NCBI GenBank assembly: GCA_022701925.1
Contig: JAKONM010000225.1
Coordinates: 1-21,437 of the forward strand
DNA length: 21,437 nucleotides
DNA from: Microbacteriaceae bacterium
GTDB lineage: Bacteria; Actinomycetota; Actinomycetes; Actinomycetales; Microbacteriaceae
Reading direction: 5' to 3'
Part shown: piece by piece, positions 15,976-21,437 of the stretch
Layout of the letters: each line of letters starts with the position of its first letter
How positions within the stretch are numbered: position 1 is the first letter of the stretch
The notes under the pieces: generated by a model
Told to the model about the DNA's origin: nothing
Database searches by the model: none
The model's input: the letters and a program-made list of their open reading frames with translations, nothing else
Translations under genes and position numbers: made by a program

Positions 15976-16608
15976 ATGCCCAGAACCGGCCCCGTCCTGG
16001 CCCTCGTCGTGCTCGCCCCGCTGCTGCTGGCGGGCTGCTCCGGCTCGCCCGCCGCCTCCTCGTCGTCGTCGCGGGCGGTCTCGACGGCGCCCAGCAGCGC
16101 AGCGGCCTCGCAGCCCGCGACGACGTCGGCCCCCTCCGCGTCGGCGTCCTCGTCGGGATCGACGGACGGCGTCGTGTCCGGCACGGGCTACCGCTTCCCG
16201 GTGCCGGACGGCTGGGGGAAGCCGCAGGGCGTCGACGCCCCGCAGGGCACCGACTCGTTCGCCGCTGCGCTGGACGACGCGGACGGCTTCGCCGACAACG
16301 TGAACGTGATCGCGCTGCCGACCGGCGCGGTGACGCCGCAGGCCGCCGAGGAGCAGGCGCCGGCCGGGCTGAAGCAGATCGGCGCGACGAAGGTGACCGT
16401 CGCCGACCGCGAGACCGTTGCTGGCGAGACCGCGGCGCACCTGAGCGCGTCGTTGACGAGCAGCGGGCAGAAGTACCGCGTGGACCAGTTCTACGTGCCG
16501 CACGACGGCAAGACCTACGTGGTGACCTTCTCGTTCAGTCCGGGCGTCTCGGCGTCCGATCGCTCGGCCGTCTACTCGCCCTCCCTCGCGGGGTGGGCCT
16601 GGAGCTGA
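15976..16608 (+). CDS. Lipoprotein with Ser/Ala/Thr linker and PsbP/LpqN-like domain
   Basis: A 210-residue secreted lipoprotein. The signal has lipobox LAGC with Cys21. Residues 22-63 are almost only Ser, Ala, Thr and Pro, a flexible wall-spanning linker. The remaining 145 residues start with a YRFPVPDGWGKP strand and contain ETVAGETAAHLSASL and TYVVTFSFSPGVS, which resemble the PsbP/Mog1/LpqN fold common in actinobacterial lipoproteins. That domain call is by pattern only. The ATG at 15976 is chosen over a GTG six bases upstream because it leaves a standard signal peptide and fits the -10 spacing. It converges with the next gene. Confidence 0.85.
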   Translation: MPRTGPVLALVVLAPLLLAGCSGSPAASSSSSRAVSTAPSSAAASQPATTSAPSASASSSGSTDGVVSGTGYRFPVPDGWGKPQGVDAPQGTDSFAAALDDADGFADNVNVIALPTGAVTPQAAEEQAPAGLKQIGATKVTVADRETVAGETAAHLSASLTSSGQKYRVDQFYVPHDGKTYVVTFSFSPGVSASDRSAVYSPSLAGWAWS

Positions 16609-16624
16609 GCCGGGTGGTCCCGGC
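16609..16624. terminator. Short hairpin between convergent stops
   Basis: GCCGGG-TGGT-CCCGGC fills the 19-bp gap between the lipoprotein stop and the stop of the opposing HTH gene. It can act in both directions. Confidence 0.6.
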
Positions 16625-16627
16625 CGG

Positions 16628-16888
16628 TCAGATCTCCGTCTCGGGCGCACGGTCCGGCACCGCGCCGCCGAACCGCTGCTGCGCGCCCTGCTTGCTGAGG
16701 CCGTAGAGCGCCCCGATCGCCTTCCAGGTCGCGCCGGCCTGCCGCGCGTCGCGCACGGCCGCCGCTTCCACGGCGGCCAGCAGTTCCCGCCCCCGGCGCG
16801 CGGCGTCGAGGCGCAGGAGCGGGTCCGGGATCAGCAGCAGCCTGTCGACCACCCGGTCCAGCCCCTTGGGCGCGCTCCCGTCGGTCAC
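16628..16888 (-). CDS. Small helix-turn-helix protein
   Basis: An 86-residue protein. The N-terminal half is helical (LDRVVDRLLLIPDPLLRLDA, then a basic/Ala-rich helix), and residues at about 52-73 read ATWKAIGALYGLSKQGAQQRF, a clear helix-turn-helix in which SKQGAQQRF would be the recognition helix. Such stand-alone small HTH proteins are common in actinobacteria; the target is unknown. The start is a GTG with no ribosome site but with a -35 TTGACG and a -10 TAGCCT placed for a leaderless message. Three palindromes lie directly upstream, the first overlapping the -35, so autoregulation is likely. It is divergent from the lysine-peptide gene and could control it. Confidence 0.82.
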   Translation of the reverse strand: MTDGSAPKGLDRVVDRLLLIPDPLLRLDAARRGRELLAAVEAAAVRDARQAGATWKAIGALYGLSKQGAQQRFGGAVPDRAPETEI

Positions 16889-16895
16889 GCTGTGG

Positions 16896-16923
16896 AGGCT
16901 ACCCGCCGCCCGGTCGCCGTCAA
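16896..16923 (-). promoter_or_regulatory. Promoter of the small HTH gene
   Basis: On the minus strand TTGACG (16923 to 16918) and TAGCCT (16901 to 16896) are 16 bp apart. The GTG start lies 7 nt after the -10. The -35 is the left half of palindromic site 1, so a bound protein would block or replace RNA polymerase contact there. Confidence 0.62.
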
Positions 16924-16981
16924 CCCGACGTTGCCTCGCCGGTCAACTTGGAGTTGCCTTCTTCGTCAACCCCGGGTTGAC
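16919..16981. repeat. Three 17-bp palindromic sites at 23-bp period (candidate operator array)
   Basis: Sites at 16919-16935, 16942-16958 and 16965-16981 all read GTCAAC-N5-GTTG(C or A)C. The third, GTCAACCC-C-GGGTTGAC, is a perfect palindrome; the first two differ in the right half (GTTGCC). Spacing from start to start is exactly 23 bp in both steps, with unrelated 6-bp linkers. The array lies between the divergent HTH and lysine-peptide genes. The outer half-sites give TTGAC facing each gene. Cooperative binding by the small HTH protein is the simplest reading. It is too short, and its linkers too small, to be CRISPR. Confidence 0.8.
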
Positions 16982-17033
16982 TGTGGCGCGGAGCGCCCCG
17001 ACGTGGGGCCGTGGCACGCGGGGAGGGGGCGAC

Positions 17034-17099
17034 GTGGCGAAGGGCAAGAAGGACAAGAAGAAGGACAAGAAGAAGAGCAAGAAGAATGGCAAGAAGTAG
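17034..17099 (+). CDS. 21-residue lysine-rich micropeptide
   Basis: GTG at 17034 follows GGGGAGGGGG with a spacing of about 4-5 nt; the stop is TAG at 17097. The product begins MAKGKKDKKK and has 13 lysines in 21 residues, arranged as KKK blocks divided by Asp, Ser and Asn-Gly. Every lysine codon is AAG, so the gene is an almost pure purine tract, unlike the surrounding sequence. No membrane segment or signal. A role in binding nucleic acid or ribosomes is possible from charge alone. It is divergent from the HTH gene across the palindrome array and is closed by a hairpin 8 nt after the stop, which supports a real, separately transcribed gene. Expression is not proven. Confidence 0.65.
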   Translation: MAKGKKDKKKDKKKSKKNGKK

Positions 17100-17106
17100 C
17101 CCTCAT

Positions 17107-17146
17107 GGGGCGCCCGCGTCGACCCCGCGTCGACGGCGGGTGCCCC
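17107..17146. terminator. Hairpin between micropeptide and DUF1801 genes
   Basis: GGGGCGCCCGC (17107-17117) pairs with GCGGGTGCCCC (17136-17146) with one G-T wobble; inside, GTCGAC (17118-17123) pairs with GTCGAC (17129-17134), leaving loop CCCGC and one bulged G. It lies between convergent stops and should work both ways. Confidence 0.8.
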
Positions 17147-17175
17147 GCGGCAGCGGCGCCGAGCGGCTGAGCCGG

Positions 17176-17640
17176 TCAGGCCACGGGCTCCGCTCCGGCG
17201 GCCCGCCGCGCCAGGGCGGCGATCAGCGCCCGTTCCTCCGGCCCGATCCGCACCAGCGCGAAGGCGGTGGGCCACATCGCGCCGTCGTCCAGCGCCGCGC
17301 CGTCGTTGAAGCCGAGCGTCGCGTACCGGGCCTTGAACTTGCCGGCGTCCTGGAAGAACACCACGGGCTTGCCGTCGCGCGCCCAGGCGGGCATCCCGTA
17401 CCAGGTCTTCGGCGCGAGCCCCGGCGCCGCCTCGGCGACGATGGCGTGCACCTGCTCGGCCAGTCCACGGTCGTCCGGCGCCATGGCGGCGATGCGGTCG
17501 AGCACGTCCTGCAGGTCGGCGGCCGCCTTCTCGGCCTTCGACCCGGCGCGGGCGGCCCGGCGGCGCTCGGCCGCGGCCTCCTTCATCGCGGCGCGCTCCT
17601 CCGGGGAGAAGCCGGACCCGGCGGCGGTGCGGTCGGACAT
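17176..17640 (-). CDS. DUF1801 / YdhG-like protein
   Basis: A 154-residue protein. Residues 1-40 are a charged helical leader (EERAAMKEAAAERRRAARAG). The rest is the DUF1801 fold: DVLDRIAAMAPDDRG, then TWYGMPAWARDGKPVVFF and FKARYATLGFNDGA, the usual landmarks. Some relatives, such as YdhG, are described as iron chaperones, but most have no assigned role, so I do not name one. The ATG at 17640 has TACGGT six bases upstream and only GGTGG as a possible ribosome site. It is the third minus-strand gene after the WYL regulator and an unknown protein, 46 bp from the latter; co-transcription is possible in addition to its own promoter. Confidence 0.88.
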   Translation of the reverse strand: MSDRTAAGSGFSPEERAAMKEAAAERRRAARAGSKAEKAAADLQDVLDRIAAMAPDDRGLAEQVHAIVAEAAPGLAPKTWYGMPAWARDGKPVVFFQDAGKFKARYATLGFNDGAALDDGAMWPTAFALVRIGPEERALIAALARRAAGAEPVA

Positions 17641-17646
17641 GCCGCC

Positions 17647-17652
17647 ACCGTA
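17647..17652 (-). promoter_or_regulatory. Leaderless-type -10 box for the DUF1801 gene
   Basis: TACGGT (minus strand) then six bases then ATG. The string is nearly the same as in front of the small membrane gene near 15904 (TACGGTGGCG in both). Confidence 0.45.
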
Positions 17653-17686
17653 GGACGCGGCGCGCCCGCACGCGAGGGCCGGGCGG

Positions 17687-18064
17687 CTAGGACTCGGCGA
17701 TCAGGGGATCGACGCGCCGCGAGCGGGTCTCAGCGGCCGCGCGGGTGCGGGTGGCGCGGAAGAAGGACCGGGCGAAGTGCGCGGTCAGCCCGCCGCCGAC
17801 CGCGTCCGCCGCCTGCTGGCCGCTGAGCCGCCGCAGCTCCCAGGTCGGGCGGCCGGCGTCGTCCAGGGTCAGCAGCACCACCTCGCTGAGCACCTCGTCC
17901 AGCTCGCCGGGCCCGAGCGCGGAGGCCAGCAGGAACTCCCGCCGGGATCGCGCGGCGGACGACTGCAGCCCGTCGGGCACCGGCACCTCGGCGAAGAACC
18001 TCGTCAACCCGCGGGCCTCGCACGCCGCGCCCCAGCTGCGGACGAACTGCTGCATCGGCGACAC
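17687..18064 (-). CDS. Unknown 125-residue protein
   Basis: I do not recognise this protein. It is soluble, with an amphipathic N-terminal helix (MQQFVRSWGAACEARGL), a central acidic helix GPGELDEVLSEVVLLTLDDA, a conserved-looking WELRRLSGQQAADAVGGGL segment, and a basic C-terminal tail. No membrane segment or signal. The GTG at 18064 is preceded by GGAGG with 6-nt spacing and is preferred to the ATG nine bases inside. It starts 18 bp after the WYL regulator stop, so the two are almost certainly co-transcribed. Confidence 0.72.
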   Translation of the reverse strand: MSPMQQFVRSWGAACEARGLTRFFAEVPVPDGLQSSAARSRREFLLASALGPGELDEVLSEVVLLTLDDAGRPTWELRRLSGQQAADAVGGGLTAHFARSFFRATRTRAAAETRSRRVDPLIAES

Positions 18065-18082
18065 CGCGCACCTCCGCCGCCA

Positions 18083-19093
18083 TCATCCGCCCGATCCGTG
18101 CCGGCCTGGCGCCGGGTCCGCTCCGCCGGCCGCGGCGAGCAGCCGCCCGCCGACCTCGAGGACGGCCCGGCGCAGCTCGTCGGGGCCCTCGACCTCCACC
18201 GGGGCGTCGAAGCCGGCGAAGCGCGCCGCCAGCGCGTTCCAGGACCAGGATCCCGCGGTCACGACCGTGCGCTCGGGCCCCCGCTGCTCCAGCACCGCGC
18301 CCGGCTCGAGGAACGGGGCGATGCGCGCCGGCGGCAGGTGCACCACGGCCGTGCCGGTGCAGGGCCAGGCGTCCTCGACGGCGGAACCCTTGAAGCGCGC
18401 GGCCACGAAGGCCGCGGGGTCGCCGCCGGGCACCGGTCGCGCGGTGAACGAGCGACGGGTGGGCGGCTGCAGCGCCATGCGGTCGATCCGGAACACGCGC
18501 CAGTCCCCCGCGCCCCCCTCCGACCCGCCGTCCCACGCCAGCAGGTACCAGCGTCCGGCCCGGGCCACGACGGCGTGCGGCTCCACCTTCCGCGGACGAC
18601 GCCCTCCGCCGGTCCCGAGGTGCTCGAACCGCAGCACCTCGCGCCGGCGGGCCGCGTCGCTGACGGCGACGAGCACGTCGGGGTCGACCGCAATCGCTCC
18701 CGGCGCGGCGACCACCTGCACCGCGTCCACCCGGTGGCGCAACCGGGAGGGCATGACCTGCCGCACCGTCCCCAGCGCCCGCGCCGCGGCCTCCGCGATC
18801 TCGGCACCCGACGCCGGGGCGACGGCCAGCGCCAGCGCCACCGCGACGGCCTGGTCGTCGTCGAAGAGCAGCGGCGGCAGCTCGGCGCCCCCGACCAGCC
18901 GGTAGCCGCCGGCAGGGCCGCGCAGGGCGTCGACGCGGTAGCCCAGGCCGCGCAGCCGATCGACGTCGCGCCGCACCGTGCGCGGGCTCACCTCCAGCCG
19001 CTCGGCCAGCAGGTCGCCCGGCCAGTCCCGCTGCACCTGCAGCAGGGACAGCAGGCGCAGGGCGCGGGAGGAGGGGTCGGTCACACCGGTCAT
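18083..19093 (-). CDS. HTH plus WYL-domain transcriptional regulator
   Basis: A 336-residue regulator of the YafY/PafC-like group. Residues 8-65 form a winged helix-turn-helix (SSRALRLLSLLQVQ, LAERLEVSPRTVRRDVDRLR). The middle and C-terminal parts are the WYL domain, with the name-giving residues at 182-184 in GRWYLLAWD, and the following FRIDRMALQP is typical. WYL domains sense small ligands or nucleic acids. ATG 19093 is taken as start; GTG at 19084 (333 residues) is the alternative and has AGGA at better spacing. An inverted repeat covers the start region, suggesting autoregulation and control of the divergent VOC gene. Confidence 0.92.
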   Translation of the reverse strand: MTGVTDPSSRALRLLSLLQVQRDWPGDLLAERLEVSPRTVRRDVDRLRGLGYRVDALRGPAGGYRLVGGAELPPLLFDDDQAVAVALALAVAPASGAEIAEAAARALGTVRQVMPSRLRHRVDAVQVVAAPGAIAVDPDVLVAVSDAARRREVLRFEHLGTGGGRRPRKVEPHAVVARAGRWYLLAWDGGSEGGAGDWRVFRIDRMALQPPTRRSFTARPVPGGDPAAFVAARFKGSAVEDAWPCTGTAVVHLPPARIAPFLEPGAVLEQRGPERTVVTAGSWSWNALAARFAGFDAPVEVEGPDELRRAVLEVGGRLLAAAGGADPAPGRHGSGG

Positions 19094-19117
19094 CCTGTCG
19101 GGAGCAGCGGACAGGAT
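19092..19117. promoter_or_regulatory. Inverted repeat ATCCTGTC-N10-GACAGGAT, candidate WYL operator
   Basis: Perfect 8-bp arms with a 10-bp spacer (18-bp centre distance). It overlaps the proposed ATG of the WYL regulator and lies about 70 bp before the divergent VOC gene. Position and symmetry fit a site for the regulator dimer. Confidence 0.55.
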
Positions 19118-19187
19118 CCGACCGCATCCATCACCACCATGGACGACGAGGCGGCCGACCGGGTCGTCCGGCAGCCGAGGAGTCCTC

Positions 19188-19625
19188 ATGGCCATCACCA
19201 CCACCCCGCACCTGAACTTCGACGGCGACGCCCGCGCAGCGCTGGACTTCTGGGCATCGGCCCTCGGCGGCGACGTCGTGGCCATGACCTACGGGCAGAC
19301 CGGAGCGGTCGACGACCCGGCCTGGGCGGACCGCGTCGTCTGGGGGCAGGTGCTGTCGCCGACCGGCGTCCGCGTGATGGCCTTCGACGTGTGGCCGGGA
19401 CAGCCCTGGGACCAGGGGGTGAACGCCTCCTACGTCTTCCTCACCGGCGACGACGAGGCGGAGATCACGAGCGCGTGGCAGGGCCTCGCGGACGGCGCGG
19501 AGGTGCGGCAGCCCCTCGGCGCCTCCGCCTGGTCGCCGCTCTCCGGCCAGCTGCGCGACCGCTTCGGCGTGATCTGGCAGCTGGACGTGCGCACCGCCGA
19601 CGCGGGAGCCGGCACCGGGGCCTGA
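19188..19625 (+). CDS. VOC-family protein (PhnB / 3-dmu-9_3-mt type)
   Basis: A 145-residue protein with the paired beta-alpha-beta layout of glyoxalase/extradiol dioxygenase-like proteins. PhnB-type landmarks are HLNFDGDARAALDFWASALG near the N-terminus, VMAFDVWPG in the centre, and DRFGVIWQLDV near the end. Many such proteins are of unknown substrate; the metal ligands of true glyoxalases are not obvious. ATG 19188 is selected because GAGGAG precedes it and the family begins here; the frame is open further upstream. It is divergent from the WYL regulator gene, a frequent pairing in actinobacteria. Confidence 0.92.
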   Translation: MAITTTPHLNFDGDARAALDFWASALGGDVVAMTYGQTGAVDDPAWADRVVWGQVLSPTGVRVMAFDVWPGQPWDQGVNASYVFLTGDDEAEITSAWQGLADGAEVRQPLGASAWSPLSGQLRDRFGVIWQLDVRTADAGAGTGA

Positions 19626-19702
19626 TCGGCGCCGCTGCGGACGCGGTCGGCGGACCATTCCGTGCACCGTTGCGGGGACGTCCGAGCCGCGGACCCCCTG
19701 CA

Positions 19703-19719
19703 GCGGCGGGCACCGCCGC
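19703..19719 (+). terminator. Possible terminator after the VOC gene
   Basis: GCGGCGG-GCA-CCGCCGC, a 7-bp stem with 3-nt loop, 77 nt after the stop. The remaining sequence of the 169-bp gap before the HD gene shows no clear promoter, only a GAGGAGGGGG ribosome site near its end. Confidence 0.4.
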
Positions 19720-19794
19720 CCTCCATGGTGCAGCGACGAGCACCGGCGGGCCGTCATCTATCGCCGTGCCGGACGGCGAGGAGGGGGCCGGCGG

Positions 19795-20394
19795 GTGGAC
19801 GACGTGTTCACGGCGGCACGGGTCGTGGCGGGCGAGCTGCTGCGACGCCTGGACGACGGCGGGCGTCGCTGGCGGCACACGCAGTGGGTCGCCGCGAAGG
19901 CCGCGGAGGCCGCACCCCTGCTGCCGCCCGCGGACGGCGAGCTGCTGGTGGCGGCGGCGTGGCTGCACGACATCGGCTACTCGCCGCACGTCGCCCTGTG
20001 GGGCTTCCACCCCGTCGACGGCGCGGCGTACGCGTCGGCCCACGTGCCCCGGCGCGCGGTGGCCGGCCTCATCGCCCAGCACTCCGGCGCCCGGTTCCTG
20101 GCCGAGGCGCGCGGGCTGAGTCACCTGATGCACCCCTTCGAGCGGCGCGAGTGGTGGAGCGGCGCCCTGCCGGACGCGCTGACCTGGGCCGACCAGACCA
20201 CCGACCCGGAGGGCCGGCCGATCGCGGTGGAGGACCGACTCGCGGAGATGCTGCACCGGCACGGCCCCGACAGCCCGAACGCCCGGGCGCACCCCCGCCG
20301 GGCGCCCGTCGTCGTCGCCGCCGTGCGGGCGACCGAGGCGCGGCTGGCGGGCGCGGTCCGGACGTCCGGCAGCGCCTCCGTCGCCATGGCCTGA
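19795..20394 (+). CDS. HD-domain phosphohydrolase
   Basis: A 199-residue protein of the HD superfamily. Candidate metal ligands are H28 (RHTQWV), H58-D59 (AWLHDIGYSP), H96 (IAQHSG) and D133 (TWADQTTDPEG), in the expected order and spacing. These enzymes usually hydrolyse phosphomonoesters, nucleotides or cyclic nucleotides; the actual substrate is unknown. No signal or membrane segment, so cytoplasmic. The GTG at 19795 follows GAGGAGGGGG at a suitable distance. It is separated from the next gene by a hairpin and its own ribosome site, so the two may be independent. Confidence 0.9.
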   Translation: MDDVFTAARVVAGELLRRLDDGGRRWRHTQWVAAKAAEAAPLLPPADGELLVAAAWLHDIGYSPHVALWGFHPVDGAAYASAHVPRRAVAGLIAQHSGARFLAEARGLSHLMHPFERREWWSGALPDALTWADQTTDPEGRPIAVEDRLAEMLHRHGPDSPNARAHPRRAPVVVAAVRATEARLAGAVRTSGSASVAMA

Positions 20395-20401
20395 GCCGCG
20401 G

Positions 20402-20424
20402 CGACGGGCCCGGGCAGCCCGTCG
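20402..20424 (+). terminator. Hairpin terminator after the HD gene
   Basis: CGACGGGC (20402-20409) pairs with GCCCGTCG (20417-20424), 8 bp, loop CCGGGCA, starting 8 nt after the stop. Confidence 0.65.
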
Positions 20425-20493
20425 AGCCCCGGGTGCGCGGATCCGGACCCCGGACCATTGCGCCGCTAGCCCGGCCGCGACCGGGGAGGTCGG

Positions 20494-21390
20494 ATGAAGA
20501 CGCTCGTCGCCGCGGTGCCGTTCCGCGACAACTGGTACTTCGACTCGGTCTGCGCCGGCATCGCGGCCCGCGCCGCCGAGGTCGGGGTGGAGGCCCGCGT
20601 GCTGGCGGTCCTCCCCGGCGCCGCCGGCCGCGCCGAGGTGACGGCGTGGTTCGACGAGGCGCTGGTCGGCGACGACTGCGTCGGTGCGGTGGCGGTGGGG
20701 TTCGAGTTCGAGCAGGCCCAGGCCGAGCGGCTGCTCGCCCACGGGAAGCCGGTCGTCGCCGTGGGCGGTGTCGACCGCCGCCTCCCCAGCGTCTCCCCCG
20801 ACGACGCGGCGCTGACCAGGGCGGCCACGGAGCACCTGCTCGCACTCGGGCACCGCAGGATCACGCACCTGGCGGGCTGCGCCATCTCGCCCGACGACTT
20901 CCAGATGCGCCGCGACCGGGTGCGCGGCTACAGCGACGCGATGCGGGCGGCGGGCCTGGAGTCGCAGTCCCACGTCGTGCCCTGCGAGTTCACGGCCGGC
21001 GCGGCGCACCGCGCGGCGACCCGCTTCCTCTCCGATCCGGACCGGCCGACCGCGGTGCTGGCGGTCGCGGACGAGCTGGCCCTGCCGGTGCTCGACGCCG
21101 CCCGCGACCTGGGCCTCGCCGTCCCCCGCGACGTCAGCGTGGTGGGCATCGACGACCGGCCCGAGTCCGAGGCCCGCGGTCTGACCACGTGGCGGCAGGA
21201 TCCGCGGGGCACCGGTGCGTCCGCCGCGGAGCGCGCGCTGGGCCTCGCGGAGTGGCAGCACGCCGAGGTGGCCTTCGACCTCGTCGAGCGGTCCAGCACG
21301 GCGCCCCCCGCCGGGGCAGGCCCGCTGCGCAGGAATCGCCTCCGGCTGCCCTTCCTGCGCCGGCGCGACGAGGTCGGCGGCCTCGGCTGA
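20494..21390 (+). CDS. LacI-like periplasmic-binding-fold protein lacking the DNA-binding domain
   Basis: A 298-residue cytoplasmic protein that matches the effector-binding part of LacI/GalR regulators: EHLLALGHRRITHLAG at 113-128, a VPRDVSVVGIDD motif at 210-221 and an LTTWRQDPRGTG segment from 230. It starts directly at the first beta strand (MKTLVAAVPFRDNW). The usual 50-60 residue helix-turn-helix and hinge are absent, and a stop codon TAG lies in frame 27 nt before the ATG, so they have not been missed. The ATG has a good ribosome site, GGGGAGG. No secretion signal is present, so it is not an ABC binding protein. The basic tail RRNRLRLPFLRRRDE at about 279-293 is an extra. It may be a truncated regulator or a ligand sensor acting through a partner. 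Confidence 0.85.
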   Translation: MKTLVAAVPFRDNWYFDSVCAGIAARAAEVGVEARVLAVLPGAAGRAEVTAWFDEALVGDDCVGAVAVGFEFEQAQAERLLAHGKPVVAVGGVDRRLPSVSPDDAALTRAATEHLLALGHRRITHLAGCAISPDDFQMRRDRVRGYSDAMRAAGLESQSHVVPCEFTAGAAHRAATRFLSDPDRPTAVLAVADELALPVLDAARDLGLAVPRDVSVVGIDDRPESEARGLTTWRQDPRGTGASAAERALGLAEWQHAEVAFDLVERSSTAPPAGAGPLRRNRLRLPFLRRRDEVGGLG

Positions 21391-21425
21391 CCCGGGCCCG
21401 GCCGGCTGCGCCGGCCGGGCCCGGG
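21391..21425 (+). terminator. Strong hairpin terminator after the LacI-like gene
   Basis: A perfect 15-bp G/C stem, 21391-21405 with 21411-21425, loop CTGCG, begins at the base after the stop codon. A G-run rather than T-run follows. Confidence 0.85.
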
Positions 21426-21437
21426 GGGGGTCAGGCG

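Noticed and set aside
16919..16981. CRISPR-like or plasmid iteron array
   Set aside because: Only three units, 6-bp linkers, palindromic sites and placement on a promoter fit operators better; no cas or replication gene is nearby.
20069..20845. Arg/Pro-rich frame opposite the HD and LacI-like genes
   Set aside because: Extreme composition and no ribosome site; it is an antisense shadow.

Overview
The window comes from a very GC-rich chromosome. Third codon positions are almost always G or C, GTG and TTG starts are common, genes overlap by four bases, and several genes look leaderless (a TANNNT -10 box 6-7 nt before the start). Protein content (HTH plus WYL regulator, DUF1801, PhnB-like VOC, actinobacterial YdcF, fused Dpp/Opp ATPase, FtsX exporter) points to an actinobacterium, most likely Microbacteriaceae. 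The family guess is from memory of family resemblance, not from a search. I see no tRNA, rRNA, CRISPR array, insertion sequence or phage gene, so this looks like ordinary chromosome with regulatory islands.

Layout. 1-3.8 kb (minus strand): a TerC-family membrane protein cut by the window edge, a Tat-exported ferritin-like protein, an AraC-type regulator and a NYN-domain putative RNase. 3.9-9.1 kb (plus): a complete peptide-type ABC importer: lipoprotein binding protein, fused two-domain ATPase, DppC-like and DppB-like permeases, all joined by 4-nt start/stop overlaps. 9.1-10.1 kb: a nested inverted repeat, a YdcF-like gene broken by a one-base frameshift, and a long two-part hairpin separating convergent units. 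10.1-15.9 kb (minus): an operon of a small membrane protein, an MFS efflux protein, a 1027-residue FtsX-type permease and two separate ATPases, again with 4-nt overlaps.

15.9-17.1 kb: a lipoprotein on the plus strand, then an 86-residue helix-turn-helix protein on the minus strand facing away from a 21-residue lysine peptide. Between these two divergent genes lie three 17-bp palindromic sites at an exact 23-bp period; the outermost half-sites supply outward-facing TTGAC (-35-like) sequences. This regulator/operator/micropeptide module is the most original feature of the window. 17.2-19.6 kb: an apparent operon on the minus strand (WYL regulator, unknown protein, DUF1801 protein), divergent from a VOC protein, with an inverted repeat over the WYL start. 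19.8-21.4 kb (plus): an HD-domain hydrolase and a LacI-like sugar-binding protein that lacks the usual DNA-binding domain, ended by a strong hairpin.

How genes work together: the two transporter operons each form self-contained machines (import of peptide-like solutes; export or envelope function). The WYL and HTH genes probably autoregulate and control their divergent neighbours. Hairpins close most transcription units, and many sit between convergent genes.
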